Under the pieces are notes generated by a model that saw only the letters and a list, made by a program, of their open reading frames with translations, made no database searches and was not told the origin of the DNA. 6,882 nt of DNA, taken from contig JAADEU010000002.1 in the NCBI GenBank assembly GCA_013153235.1, positions 1 through 6,882 of the forward strand, given 5' to 3'. This document shows, piece after piece, positions 1 through 6,282 of this stretch. This stretch comes from Aquificota bacterium (GTDB lineage: Bacteria; Aquificota; Aquificia; Aquificales; Hydrogenothermaceae). Both the position numbers and the translations under genes were made by a program. How positions within the stretch are numbered: the stretch's first letter is position 1; each line of letters begins with the position of its first letter.

Positions 1-2388
1 ACAGGGGTTCTCTACTCTGCCGGCGGAATCAATTTTGTGATAAAGCAGGCGGTTCCTAAAGGTAAAGAGGTCGTTGTACCACTTCCAAGGTCAAAGGAAC
101 TGTACAGAAATGCATCGGCTTTATCCGCCCTTTTTGTTGAAGTGGAATACGACGGAGAGAAAAAAGAGGCTGTACTCCTTGGCAGAGGCGGAAGTACACC
201 GGGAATACCTACAGACCTAAAAATAAAAGACCTTGACCTCACTCTCCAGTGGGGGGCTAAAGTTATAACACTGCCATTTAGCCTGTATCTTGAAGATTTT
301 GTGATGAGAAAATACCCCGGTTCAAATAAACCATCATCATACGAAAGTCATGTGATTGTTATAGACCCCAGAAACAATGTCAGGATGCCATATAACATAC
401 ATATGAACCATCCTCTGGTTTACGGTGGTTACAAGTTCTTCCAGTCATCATATGACCCTGATGAAAAGGGAACAGTACTATCTGTAAACCACGACCCGGG
501 TGTTATACCTACATACATAGGTTATGCACTTCTGACAATTGGACTTGTGCTTAACCTGTTTAACCCATTCAGCAGATTTGGGAGGACACTTAAGATGCTC
601 AATAAGAACGATGTATCTAAAATGATTCTTTTACTGGTTTCCCTCCTGATATTCTCAGGTGGTTCGTATGCATATCCGGGGATGAAAGAGCAGGATTCCT
701 CCTCCCAGCAAACAGCTGCTGTAAAACAGCCAAGTAAAGAAGAAATCATTCAGACAGTTAAAAAGATAAACAGGGAACATGCAGATAAATTTGGTACAGT
801 GGCTGTACAGTCTGCAGACGGTCGGATAAAACCGTTCGACACCCTTTCCCTTGAGGTTGTAAATAAAGTCCACGGAAGTGATACAGTTCTGGGAATGACC
901 CACAATCAGGTTCTCCTTGGAATGTTCCTGATGCCAGGTCCCTGGCAGTATGTTGAGTTTATAAAAGTAAAACATCCTGCCATAAAAAAGATGCTGGGCA
1001 TCCCTATGGATGCAAAATATTTCGCATTTATCGATGCATACGATGAAAAAGGTATGTACAAGCTTGCCCAGGCCGTAGAAGCGGCAAGGAGAAAGGACCC
1101 GGCAGAGAGGAACCAGTTTGATAAAGAGATTCTCAAACTGGACGAAAGACTGTACATATGTTATCTGGCCTTTACCGGTGACATAATCAGAATATTCCCT
1201 AAAGAAAACGACCCGAATAATACCTGGTACGCACCAAGGGAGGCCTTAAAAACATTTCCTGAAAGACAGAAAGAAGAGGTTGCAGCAATACTGTCAAAAT
1301 ACATACACGGGGTTCAGAAGGGTATACAGGATGGGAACTGGGAAGCTGCGAATATGGCAATTGAGGACATAAAAGACTTCCAGAAAAAATACGGATACAA
1401 GGTTCTTCCATCTGAGACAAGACTAAAGGCGGAGATACTCTACAACAAGCTTATGATATTTGAAAGGCTCACCCCATTTTACTTCTTTATAGGCTTCATA
1501 TCCCTGGTTCTCATCTTTATACAGATTTTCAAACCTGATGCCAATCTTAAAAAAGCCGGAATGGTTGTTGTTGCACTGCTGTTTATAGCATTCCTCATAC
1601 ACACATTTGGTCTTGGTCTGAGGTGGTATGTTGCAGACCATGCACCGTGGACTGATGCTTACGAATCGATGCTGTTTATCTCGTGGGCTGTTGCCCTTGC
1701 AGGTATAGTATTTGCAAGGAAATCTCTGTTTGTTCTTGCATCAGTTGGAATTTTTGCAGGGGTATTCCTGTTTGCAGCCCATCTTGGCTGGCTGGACCCA
1801 CAGATAACAACTATTGTTCCTGTTCTTAAGTCTTACTGGCTGCTTCTTCACGTCTCGGTTCTGACTGCAAGCTACGGTTTCCTTGGACTTGCTGCTGTCC
1901 TGGGACTCCTGATACTGATATTTTTCGCAATCAAATACGAAAAACTCCTGGGCAAAGAGAGGGTAAAGAGACTGGAAGCGGGAATAAAGGAAGCTATAAA
2001 AATTTCGGAACTTTCCCTGATTATCGGACTGTCCCTGATTATCATAGGAAACTTCCTTGGAGCAATATGGGCCAACGAGTCCTGGGGAAGATACTGGGGA
2101 TGGGACCCTAAAGAAACATGGACTGCAGTTTCTATACTTGTTTACGCTGCCATTGTTCACCTCAAATACATACCAAAATGGTACTCGTACTACAAGATGG
2201 CCGTCTTTTCTGTCCTTGGTTACTTTGCCATACTTATGACTTACTTCGGGGTTAACTACTACCTGTCAGGTCTCCACTCTTATGCCGCAGGGGACCCTGT
2301 ACCGATTCCAACGTGGGTATACTGGGCTGTGGGAATACTGTTCGTGCTGATAGTACTGGCTTACAGAAACAGGAAGCTGTCAGATTAA
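1..2388 (+). CDS. ccsBA: CcsBA (ResB-CcsA fusion) cytochrome c synthase, 5' partial
   Basis: This is a System II cytochrome c synthase: it moves heme across the inner membrane and joins it to CxxCH cysteines of secreted apocytochromes. The frame is open from base 1, so the true start and most of ResB lie outside; 795 residues are visible (numbered from base 1). The ResB end is at about 1-187, with its last membrane helix at 169-187. A second, signal-peptide-like hydrophobic segment follows at 207-224, then a hydrophilic region of about 260 residues (225-487). The CcsA part (490-788) has about eight or nine membrane helices and the WWD heme-handling motif WGRYWGWDPKETW at 695-707. Candidate heme-ligand histidines are H617 (WLLLHV), H720 (AAIVHLKY) and H759 (SGLHSY); their spacing (103 and 39) resembles P-His1, TM-His2 and P-His2 as I recall them for Helicobacter CcsBA. 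TM-His1 would lie in the missing ResB part. The neighbouring cytochromes are plausible clients. Identification is secure. Confidence 0.95.
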   Translation, partial: TGVLYSAGGINFVIKQAVPKGKEVVVPLPRSKELYRNASALSALFVEVEYDGEKKEAVLLGRGGSTPGIPTDLKIKDLDLTLQWGAKVITLPFSLYLEDFVMRKYPGSNKPSSYESHVIVIDPRNNVRMPYNIHMNHPLVYGGYKFFQSSYDPDEKGTVLSVNHDPGVIPTYIGYALLTIGLVLNLFNPFSRFGRTLKMLNKNDVSKMILLLVSLLIFSGGSYAYPGMKEQDSSSQQTAAVKQPSKEEIIQTVKKINREHADKFGTVAVQSADGRIKPFDTLSLEVVNKVHGSDTVLGMTHNQVLLGMFLMPGPWQYVEFIKVKHPAIKKMLGIPMDAKYFAFIDAYDEKGMYKLAQAVEAARRKDPAERNQFDKEILKLDERLYICYLAFTGDIIRIFPKENDPNNTWYAPREALKTFPERQKEEVAAILSKYIHGVQKGIQDGNWEAANMAIEDIKDFQKKYGYKVLPSETRLKAEILYNKLMIFERLTPFYFFIGFISLVLIFIQIFKPDANLKKAGMVVVALLFIAFLIHTFGLGLRWYVADHAPWTDAYESMLFISWAVALAGIVFARKSLFVLASVGIFAGVFLFAAHLGWLDPQITTIVPVLKSYWLLLHVSVLTASYGFLGLAAVLGLLILIFFAIKYEKLLGKERVKRLEAGIKEAIKISELSLIIGLSLIIIGNFLGAIWANESWGRYWGWDPKETWTAVSILVYAAIVHLKYIPKWYSYYKMAVFSVLGYFAILMTYFGVNYYLSGLHSYAAGDPVPIPTWVYWAVGILFVLIVLAYRNRKLSD

Positions 2389-2390
2389 GG

Positions 2391-2419
2391 TTGACATAAA
2401 GAAGTATATTCTTTATATT
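2391..2419 (+). promoter_or_regulatory. Sigma-70-type promoter for the tetraheme cytochrome gene
   Basis: TTGACA (2391-2396, perfect -35) is followed after exactly 17 bp by TATATT (2414-2419, one mismatch to TATAAT). Transcription would start near 2426, giving a leader of roughly 78 nt before the ATG at 2505. The -35 begins 3 bp after the ccsBA stop, so the cytochrome can be transcribed apart from ccsBA. Read-through from ccsBA is not excluded, because no strong terminator separates them. Confidence 0.7.
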
Positions 2420-2431
2420 TTCTATATACTT
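2402..2431. repeat. AT-rich inverted repeat centred on the -10 box (possible operator)
   Basis: AAGTATAT (2402-2409) and ATATACTT (2424-2431) are perfect 8-bp inverted arms separated by 14 bp. The dyad centre (2416.5) coincides with the centre of the -10 hexamer, and the whole repeat covers the promoter spacer to the likely start site. That placement suits a repressor or redox-responsive operator. It could also be a chance feature of AT-rich DNA or a weak AU-only hairpin after ccsBA. It does not match an FNR/CRP consensus. Confidence 0.4.
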
Positions 2432-2465
2432 GTAGAGCAAATGTAAAGGTGTAGTGTAGATGTAT

Positions 2466-2496
2466 GTACCTGCTTTGAGGTACCAGCATAAGGAGG
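2466..2496 (+). promoter_or_regulatory. Leader hairpin and Shine-Dalgarno of the tetraheme cytochrome
   Basis: GTACCT (2466-2471) and AGGTAC (2478-2483) form a 6-bp stem with loop GCTTTG. Seven bases later lies a near-perfect Shine-Dalgarno, AAGGAGG (2490-2496), 8 bp before the ATG at 2505. The ribosome-binding site is clear and fixes the start. The hairpin is short and does not sequester it, so a regulatory role is only possible. Confidence 0.55.
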
Positions 2497-2504
2497 GTTA
2501 GACC

Positions 2505-3251
2505 ATGAAAAAAAGAGTGGCGGCAGTTTTAATTACTACACTGGGAATGACAGGACTGGCATCTTCGGTTCCGGTAGAAAATATAGCAGCAACGATCCAT
2601 AATCTATCAAACTACAGTGATCCGGCAAGAGGTGGAACTAACGAAATATGCGTTTTCTGCCATACTCCCCACTATTCCAATAATAGTATTGGTAATGCCC
2701 CTTTGTGGAATAAGCCAGTCAGTACGTCCATTACCTTTACAGTATATGGAGGCGGAAGTACACTTGCCAATACCACTGTAGGTCAACCTGGTGATGCATC
2801 CAGAGCCTGTTTATCCTGCCACGATGGGGTAAGCGGCGTGAATGTTGTTATTAATGCCCCCGGTTCAGGTAACATAAATCCATCAGGTGTAATCCTTGAT
2901 TACAGATCTTCTGGAACATCATCACTGTGGAGAATGCCGGATTCTTTTGCTATAGGTAAAAATTACTCCACAAGGGCCACTTACGATCTTTCCGATGATC
3001 ATCCGGTAGGACTGGAGTACATTCCAGGAAGAGCCGGCCTTGCCTCAAAAGATAAAAGAATTGATACGCTGGGCTGGATAGTATCCGGTGACATTGATGG
3101 AAATGGATATCCATCAATAGGAGATCTTCTCCGGAACGGCAAAGTGGAATGTACATCCTGCCATAATCCTCATGTAAATGGTGTCAGATTTTTAAGGGTT
3201 GACGGTGGTAACTCCGGAAGTCAACTATGCCTGACCTGTCACGAAAAATAG
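2505..3251 (+). CDS. Secreted tetraheme cytochrome c (doubled-CXXCH type)
   Basis: This 248-residue exported multiheme cytochrome c has four CxxCH sites: C49-H53 (CVFCH), C102-H106 (CLSCH), C216-H220 (CTSCH) and C242-H246 (CLTCH), the last almost at the C-terminus. An N-terminal signal peptide (MKKR, then a hydrophobic stretch to about residue 21) sends it to the periplasm, where CcsBA would attach heme. Extra conserved histidines, H32 (IHNLS), H56 (TPH), H166 (DHPV) and H223 (NPH), are candidate distal ligands for bis-His hemes. The order HNLS, CVFCHTPH, APLWN, CLSCHDG, HPV, CTSCHNPH, FLRVD, CLTCHEK matches residues about 24-236 of the large cytochrome encoded at 4232-6280, so the two are paralogous modules. 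It has its own promoter and a strong AAGGAGG site. The function is electron transfer; the partner and the exact location (periplasm, outer membrane or outside) are unknown. Confidence 0.92.
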   Translation: MKKRVAAVLITTLGMTGLASSVPVENIAATIHNLSNYSDPARGGTNEICVFCHTPHYSNNSIGNAPLWNKPVSTSITFTVYGGGSTLANTTVGQPGDASRACLSCHDGVSGVNVVINAPGSGNINPSGVILDYRSSGTSSLWRMPDSFAIGKNYSTRATYDLSDDHPVGLEYIPGRAGLASKDKRIDTLGWIVSGDIDGNGYPSIGDLLRNGKVECTSCHNPHVNGVRFLRVDGGNSGSQLCLTCHEK

Positions 3252-3417
3252 CAGCTTTCAGAAGCAAGACACGAATAAAATCCGTCAGAAACCGGACCTC
3301 AGACTCAGATACTGCTTAACCCTGCAGGCGGAAACCGGGACCTGGTAGTTCTCCCAGGTATTTAAATCGACTATCGCTGGTAGTACCTCAGACCTATAAA
3401 CATCTATGCTGCTATTT
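3246..3417. other. 172-bp structured convergent intergenic element bounded by a 10-bp inverted repeat
   Basis: AAATAGCAGC (3246-3255) and GCTGCTATTT (3408-3417) are perfect inverted arms. The left arm covers the last sense codon and the stop of the tetraheme gene. Inside, plus-strand sense, are possible hairpins GCTT/AAGC (3254-3257/3262-3265, which competes with the arm), TCCG/CGGA (3281-3284/3293-3296), CTGC/GCAG (3312-3315/3324-3327), ACCTGG/CCAGGT (3340-3345/3354-3359) and ACTA/TAGT (3370-3373/3381-3384). Short direct repeats are ACCTCAGAC (3296 and 3385), GAAACCGG (3288 and 3331) and CTGGTAGT (3342 and 3377). A T6 run (3422-3427) follows the right arm on the plus strand. On the minus strand the matching arm runs into T5. 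It fits a bidirectional terminator, structured 3' UTR or small RNA. No known RNA family is recognised. Confidence 0.45.
3340..3359. other. Strong hairpin in the convergent gap
   Basis: ACCTGG (3340-3345) and CCAGGT (3354-3359) form a perfect, GC-containing 6-bp stem with an 8-base loop. It is the strongest local hairpin in the gap. It is not directly followed by a T-run on either strand, so it is not a standard intrinsic terminator on its own. It may be one branch of the larger element enclosing it. Confidence 0.5.
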
Positions 3418-3433
3418 CTGTGTTTTTTAATAT

Positions 3434-3754
3434 TTAAAATTTAAGCATATAATCTGCCAGTGCTTTAATTTCCTCATCTGACATGGCTTTCAGTTTTCCC
3501 ATCTGTGGTTTCATTGTGTTAAATTTATCCGGCCATATAATAGGATCAGCCTGACCCTTTAGAAATTCTATAAGCTGTCTTGGGTTGTTTTTATAGAATT
3601 CTGCAATAGTTCTCAGGGAAGGTCCTACCGAATCTTTTGTTTCCTTATGACATATAGCACACTGATTTTTCTCAAATATTTCTTTACCGTCTATTCCAGA
3701 TGCATAGGAAGATATTAAACCTGTTCCCAGTAAAACCAAAATAACTTTTTTCAT
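3434..3754 (-). CDS. Small class I monoheme cytochrome c (c-551/c-552 type)
   Basis: This 106-residue secreted cytochrome c has a signal peptide (MKK, then hydrophobic residues 4-17, cleavage likely around A18-G20). A class I fold follows: heme site CAICH (C32-H36), the GP motif of this family (VGPSL, 43-47), and a C-terminal helix DEEIKALADYML. M81 (TMKPQ) is the likely distal iron ligand by analogy with the usual MPPQ; M85 is the alternative. Mature size of about 85 residues is normal for c-551/c-552 proteins, which carry single electrons in the periplasm. The start chosen is the second ATG of the pair (3754): the ribosome-binding site AGGAGG lies 5 bp from it but only 2 bp from the ATG at 3757. 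A longer frame from 3814 gives a basic, non-signal N-terminus and is unlikely. It is the last gene of the minus-strand operon, about 17 bp after the NTF2-like gene. Confidence 0.92.
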   Translation of the reverse strand: MKKVILVLLGTGLISSYASGIDGKEIFEKNQCAICHKETKDSVGPSLRTIAEFYKNNPRQLIEFLKGQADPIIWPDKFNTMKPQMGKLKAMSDEEIKALADYMLKF

Positions 3755-3758
3755 CATA

Positions 3759-3765
3759 CCCTCCT
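3759..3765 (-). promoter_or_regulatory. Ribosome binding site deciding the small cytochrome c start
   Basis: AGGAGGG is read on the minus strand just before the two adjacent ATG codons. The spacing from AGGAGG is 2 bp to the first (3757) and 5 bp to the second (3754), favouring the second. It lies in the short gap after the stop of the NTF2-like gene. Confidence 0.7.
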
Positions 3766-3771
3766 GGTATT

Positions 3772-4242
3772 TTATTTTCTTTCGTCTATTACTTTTATTT
3801 CTGTAATGATCCATTTTCCATTTTTCTTTACCAGTCTGTATAAAATTTTATAATAAATAACGGTGTCAGGTATAACTATTCTGTCAGTACCCCTGTTAAT
3901 ATATCTATACTTCCATGTTTCATCTGTCTGGACCTCTGCTTTTCCATTTTTTATATTTTTTTTCACAAAAACCAGCTTTTTCAGCCTGGCATCCATGTAC
4001 AGATTACTATCGTGCCAAGATTGTATCCAGAAGTACAGCTTCCGTGATATTTCCTTACCGGCTACATCGCTGAACTTTTTCTGAAAGTCCTTCAGGGATA
4101 CTTTCTCTTCAGAAATAGAGCTTTCCACAAGTAATTTCAGGTAAATTCTAATAGTCTCTTCAATAGACCTGTTCTCTCCAAATCCTCCTCCATACAGAAG
4201 GATTACCGTAAGAAATGCAGGTATCAGCTTTTTACGGACCAT
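3772..4242 (-). CDS. Exported NTF2-like (SnoaL/DUF4878-like) protein of unknown function
   Basis: This is a 156-residue protein with a basic, hydrophobic N-terminus (MVRKK, then residues 6-19), probably a signal peptide or anchor. There is no lipobox cysteine and no heme motif. The body looks like a cystatin/NTF2-like fold: an early helix (IEETIRIYLKLL, 27-38), then a C-terminal run of alternating beta strands (VQTDETWKYRY, TVIYYKILYRLVKK) ending NGKWIITEIKV. Such a GKW-I-x-x-I ending is typical of NTF2-like small secreted domains. This is inferred from pattern only. The ATG overlaps the end of the large cytochrome gene by 11 bp and has no obvious Shine-Dalgarno, so it is probably made by translational coupling. 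Its place between two cytochrome genes suggests a role in assembly or stability of the electron-transfer proteins. The coding sequence is richer in A and T than ccsBA. Confidence 0.8.
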   Translation of the reverse strand: MVRKKLIPAFLTVILLYGGGFGENRSIEETIRIYLKLLVESSISEEKVSLKDFQKKFSDVAGKEISRKLYFWIQSWHDSNLYMDARLKKLVFVKKNIKNGKAEVQTDETWKYRYINRGTDRIVIPDTVIYYKILYRLVKKNGKWIITEIKVIDERK

Positions 4243-6280
4243 AGGGCGTCGTGTCGTAATCTGTCAGATCATTGCCGTGGCATCTAAAACTGTTGCATGG
4301 GGAAAAGGTGGAATAAACGCCAGTTTTGTTAAAGCCGCTGTTCCACTTGTATTTTCGTATCTTTAGAGAATTTCCCCCATAATTGTATGGTGCCGGGAAT
4401 GTATCATACCCAAGGAGTTTTGAAACAGGCGAACCGTGGGGAATAACTATATGACAGTCTACACATGCAGCGTTTGATCCAGTAACATGCGGGGGTATTG
4501 TATGTGCCCTTACAGCATTCAGATCATGGCAGTTTTCACAGAAAATACCTACGGTTCCTATATCGGATAAACGGATTGGTTGTCCAGCCGCTTTTTCTGG
4601 CCAGTTAGTTGAAGGACCTTTAAGAACATACATATGATTGGAACCGTGGGGTCCCCTCGGGTCTCCACCTATCTCGTTATCCGCACCGTGGCAGTCGGAA
4701 CAGTACATGGTCTTATTCCCGATATTCAGGTTCCAGGGAGGCTTCAGGGCTATTGGATTTCCTGCATATCTTCCAGGCATTGATGACAAAGGCATTATGA
4801 CAGGATGGGCTGATCGGTTGTCCGGGCTGAACTCACAGGCCTGATCTGTCAGCTTCGTAATATTTTGCTGATCCGAAGTAATATTTGTTCTACAGTCAAG
4901 AGTTGGACTTTGACCAAGTCCCCAGTAAGAATGGCATTTCAGACATATCTGGTATTCTTTGTTTGCCGATACCATTGTAGTAAACTGTGTAGGCTGTGTC
5001 CATAATCCTGCCCAGACAGGTTCAACACCATAAACACCGAGAATGGCACCTGAAACGTTATTTGTTGGATTCTGGGGATACCAGCCTGTAGCATCTGCAA
5101 TATCGGCATGTGTTCCCTGCTGGGCGGCGTGTGGATTGTGACAGTCTACACATTCAGCGTGTTTAGAATCAGTAAATTTTACAGTTTTCGCCCCGGCCGG
5201 ATCTGTTTCTGTAGAACCAAATCCATATAAAACATCAAGAATAGTGTGTATATTACTGATGGTCATAACAGGGTGTCCGTACACTTTATTCGGAGGTAGT
5301 ACGGCTTCTATATTTTTTGTTCCTCCAGTACTGTGACAGGGAGCCAGACTACGATTACCCGACGCACCAGAAAAGCAGGTCTGCTCTTCAGGACTTCTCA
5401 ATAGCGGTTTCCCAGAGGGTGGATATGGAGGACTGTTGTGTGCAACGTGGCAGTTTCCACAGCCCAGATCCGCCACAGATACCGGTGTCCCTTCTCCGTA
5501 GTGTGTGGTTATTCCCGAGTCATTATATACATCAGTGCTTGTTGCGTGAATACTTGTATCCCAGCCTGTTTTCTCATGGCATGATATACAGGTCTGGTTA
5601 AAATCCTGTGCCAGATTTCCAACATCAACCCTCAAAAACTGCTTGTTTTGTTTGTGTGGGTCGTGACAGGATGTACATTCTACGTACTGGGTTCCTCCGT
5701 AGTCGTACAGTTTTATAGGCTGTGAAGGTGGATTTTTCAGCTCCACTGTTTTTACTGAACCATCTCCAAATGTTTTTGAAATATTTGGATTATATTCTAT
5801 TGCAACAGGGTGGTGAATTGATAAGTTTGTTCCCACATAGGTTCTCAATGTGGTAGGTAGTGTTCCACCTGATGCAACATTCTGTACGTCAATAATCATT
5901 GTGTCCCCAAGTTCAGTTCCTCTGACGATATAAACAGCTCCTATTGCAACAGTGCCATCATGGCAGGAGAGACACTGTCTTGAAACAATTCCCGGCTGAC
6001 CTTCTGTTGTAGAAGGCTGGAGCGGTTCAGGATAATTTATTCTTCTAATGAATTCACTATCATATAGAGTATAAGTGGTAACAGGCATTTTTCTGTTCCA
6101 GAGCGGTGTTCCTTCCCTTTCGTGGTGGGGAATATGGCAGAACACACATATTTCGGTTTCTGAAGTTGCCTTGATCGTACCAGGACCGGAAACAGAGAGA
6201 TTGTGTTTTGTAAGCTCGATCCCTGCCTGAGCAAAAAACGAGAATCCCAGAATTACAGGGAGTATCTTTTTTATTATCAT
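4232..6280 (-). CDS. Secreted large multiheme cytochrome c (10 CxxCH plus CX12CH and CX4CH)
   Basis: This 682-residue exported cytochrome has a signal peptide ending near AQA-G20. Canonical heme sites start at C45, C103, C202, C231, C274, C377, C446, C527, C581 and C606. Two further sites are non-standard: C302 to C315-H316 (CX12CH) and C662 to C667-H668 (CX4CH), so up to 12 hemes. Residues about 24-236 match the tetraheme protein at 2505-3251 (HNLS, CVFCHIPH, PLWN, CLSCHDG, HPV, CTSCHDPH, FLRVD, CISCHEK). The rest repeats an HPV - CxxCH - CxxCH layout with HPV at 157, 336 and 492. C463 and C482 are outside heme motifs and could form a disulfide. The ATG follows the NHL stop by 2 bp, with GGGAGGT inside the NHL coding end. 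It is probably a periplasmic, outer-membrane or extracellular electron conduit. It is not assigned to a named Omc family; the protein is otherwise intact. Confidence 0.93.
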   Translation of the reverse strand: MIIKKILPVILGFSFFAQAGIELTKHNLSVSGPGTIKATSETEICVFCHIPHHEREGTPLWNRKMPVTTYTLYDSEFIRRINYPEPLQPSTTEGQPGIVSRQCLSCHDGTVAIGAVYIVRGTELGDTMIIDVQNVASGGTLPTTLRTYVGTNLSIHHPVAIEYNPNISKTFGDGSVKTVELKNPPSQPIKLYDYGGTQYVECTSCHDPHKQNKQFLRVDVGNLAQDFNQTCISCHEKTGWDTSIHATSTDVYNDSGITTHYGEGTPVSVADLGCGNCHVAHNSPPYPPSGKPLLRSPEEQTCFSGASGNRSLAPCHSTGGTKNIEAVLPPNKVYGHPVMTISNIHTILDVLYGFGSTETDPAGAKTVKFTDSKHAECVDCHNPHAAQQGTHADIADATGWYPQNPTNNVSGAILGVYGVEPVWAGLWTQPTQFTTMVSANKEYQICLKCHSYWGLGQSPTLDCRTNITSDQQNITKLTDQACEFSPDNRSAHPVIMPLSSMPGRYAGNPIALKPPWNLNIGNKTMYCSDCHGADNEIGGDPRGPHGSNHMYVLKGPSTNWPEKAAGQPIRLSDIGTVGIFCENCHDLNAVRAHTIPPHVTGSNAACVDCHIVIPHGSPVSKLLGYDTFPAPYNYGGNSLKIRKYKWNSGFNKTGVYSTFSPCNSFRCHGNDLTDYDTTPYGP

Positions 6281-6282
6281 AA

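Noticed and set aside
37..2388. CcsBA starting at the GTG at 37
   Set aside because: The frame is open from base 1, and most of the ResB domain would be missing with this start. The gene is simply cut by the window edge.
2460..2501. Possible 13-codon leader peptide (MYVPALRYQHKEG) in the 5' leader of the tetraheme gene
   Set aside because: Only a weak AAAGGT precedes it. The peptide has no regulatory codon run and the frame is mostly the hairpin and the main ribosome-binding site. Too short to support.
2476..3390. 8-base complementarity between the tetraheme leader (TGAGGTAC, 2476-2483) and the 3' element (GTACCTCA, 3383-3390)
   Set aside because: An 8-base match between two stretches of this size is not unlikely by chance, and each segment has local pairing partners.
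3246..3417. Known RNA classes for the convergent element: GEMM (c-di-GMP) riboswitch, 6S RNA, SRP RNA, tRNA
   Set aside because: No GEMM core, SRP loop or T-loop sequence was found on either strand. The pairing looks branched rather than the long rod of 6S RNA, although the length would fit.
3246..3417. Retron-type ncRNA (inverted ends a1/a2) or a small transposon with terminal repeats
   Set aside because: No reverse transcriptase or transposase is nearby, no target-site duplication flanks the arms, and the left arm is part of the cytochrome coding sequence.
3755..3814. Longer N-terminus for the small cytochrome c starting at 3814
   Set aside because: The added residues are basic and hydrophilic, overlap the NTF2-like gene, and would bury the signal peptide. 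A good ribosome-binding site lies just before 3754.
4835..4894. C463 and C482 of the large cytochrome as a further heme site
   Set aside because: Neither cysteine is followed by CH or sits at a plausible heme-motif spacing with a histidine; a disulfide is more likely.
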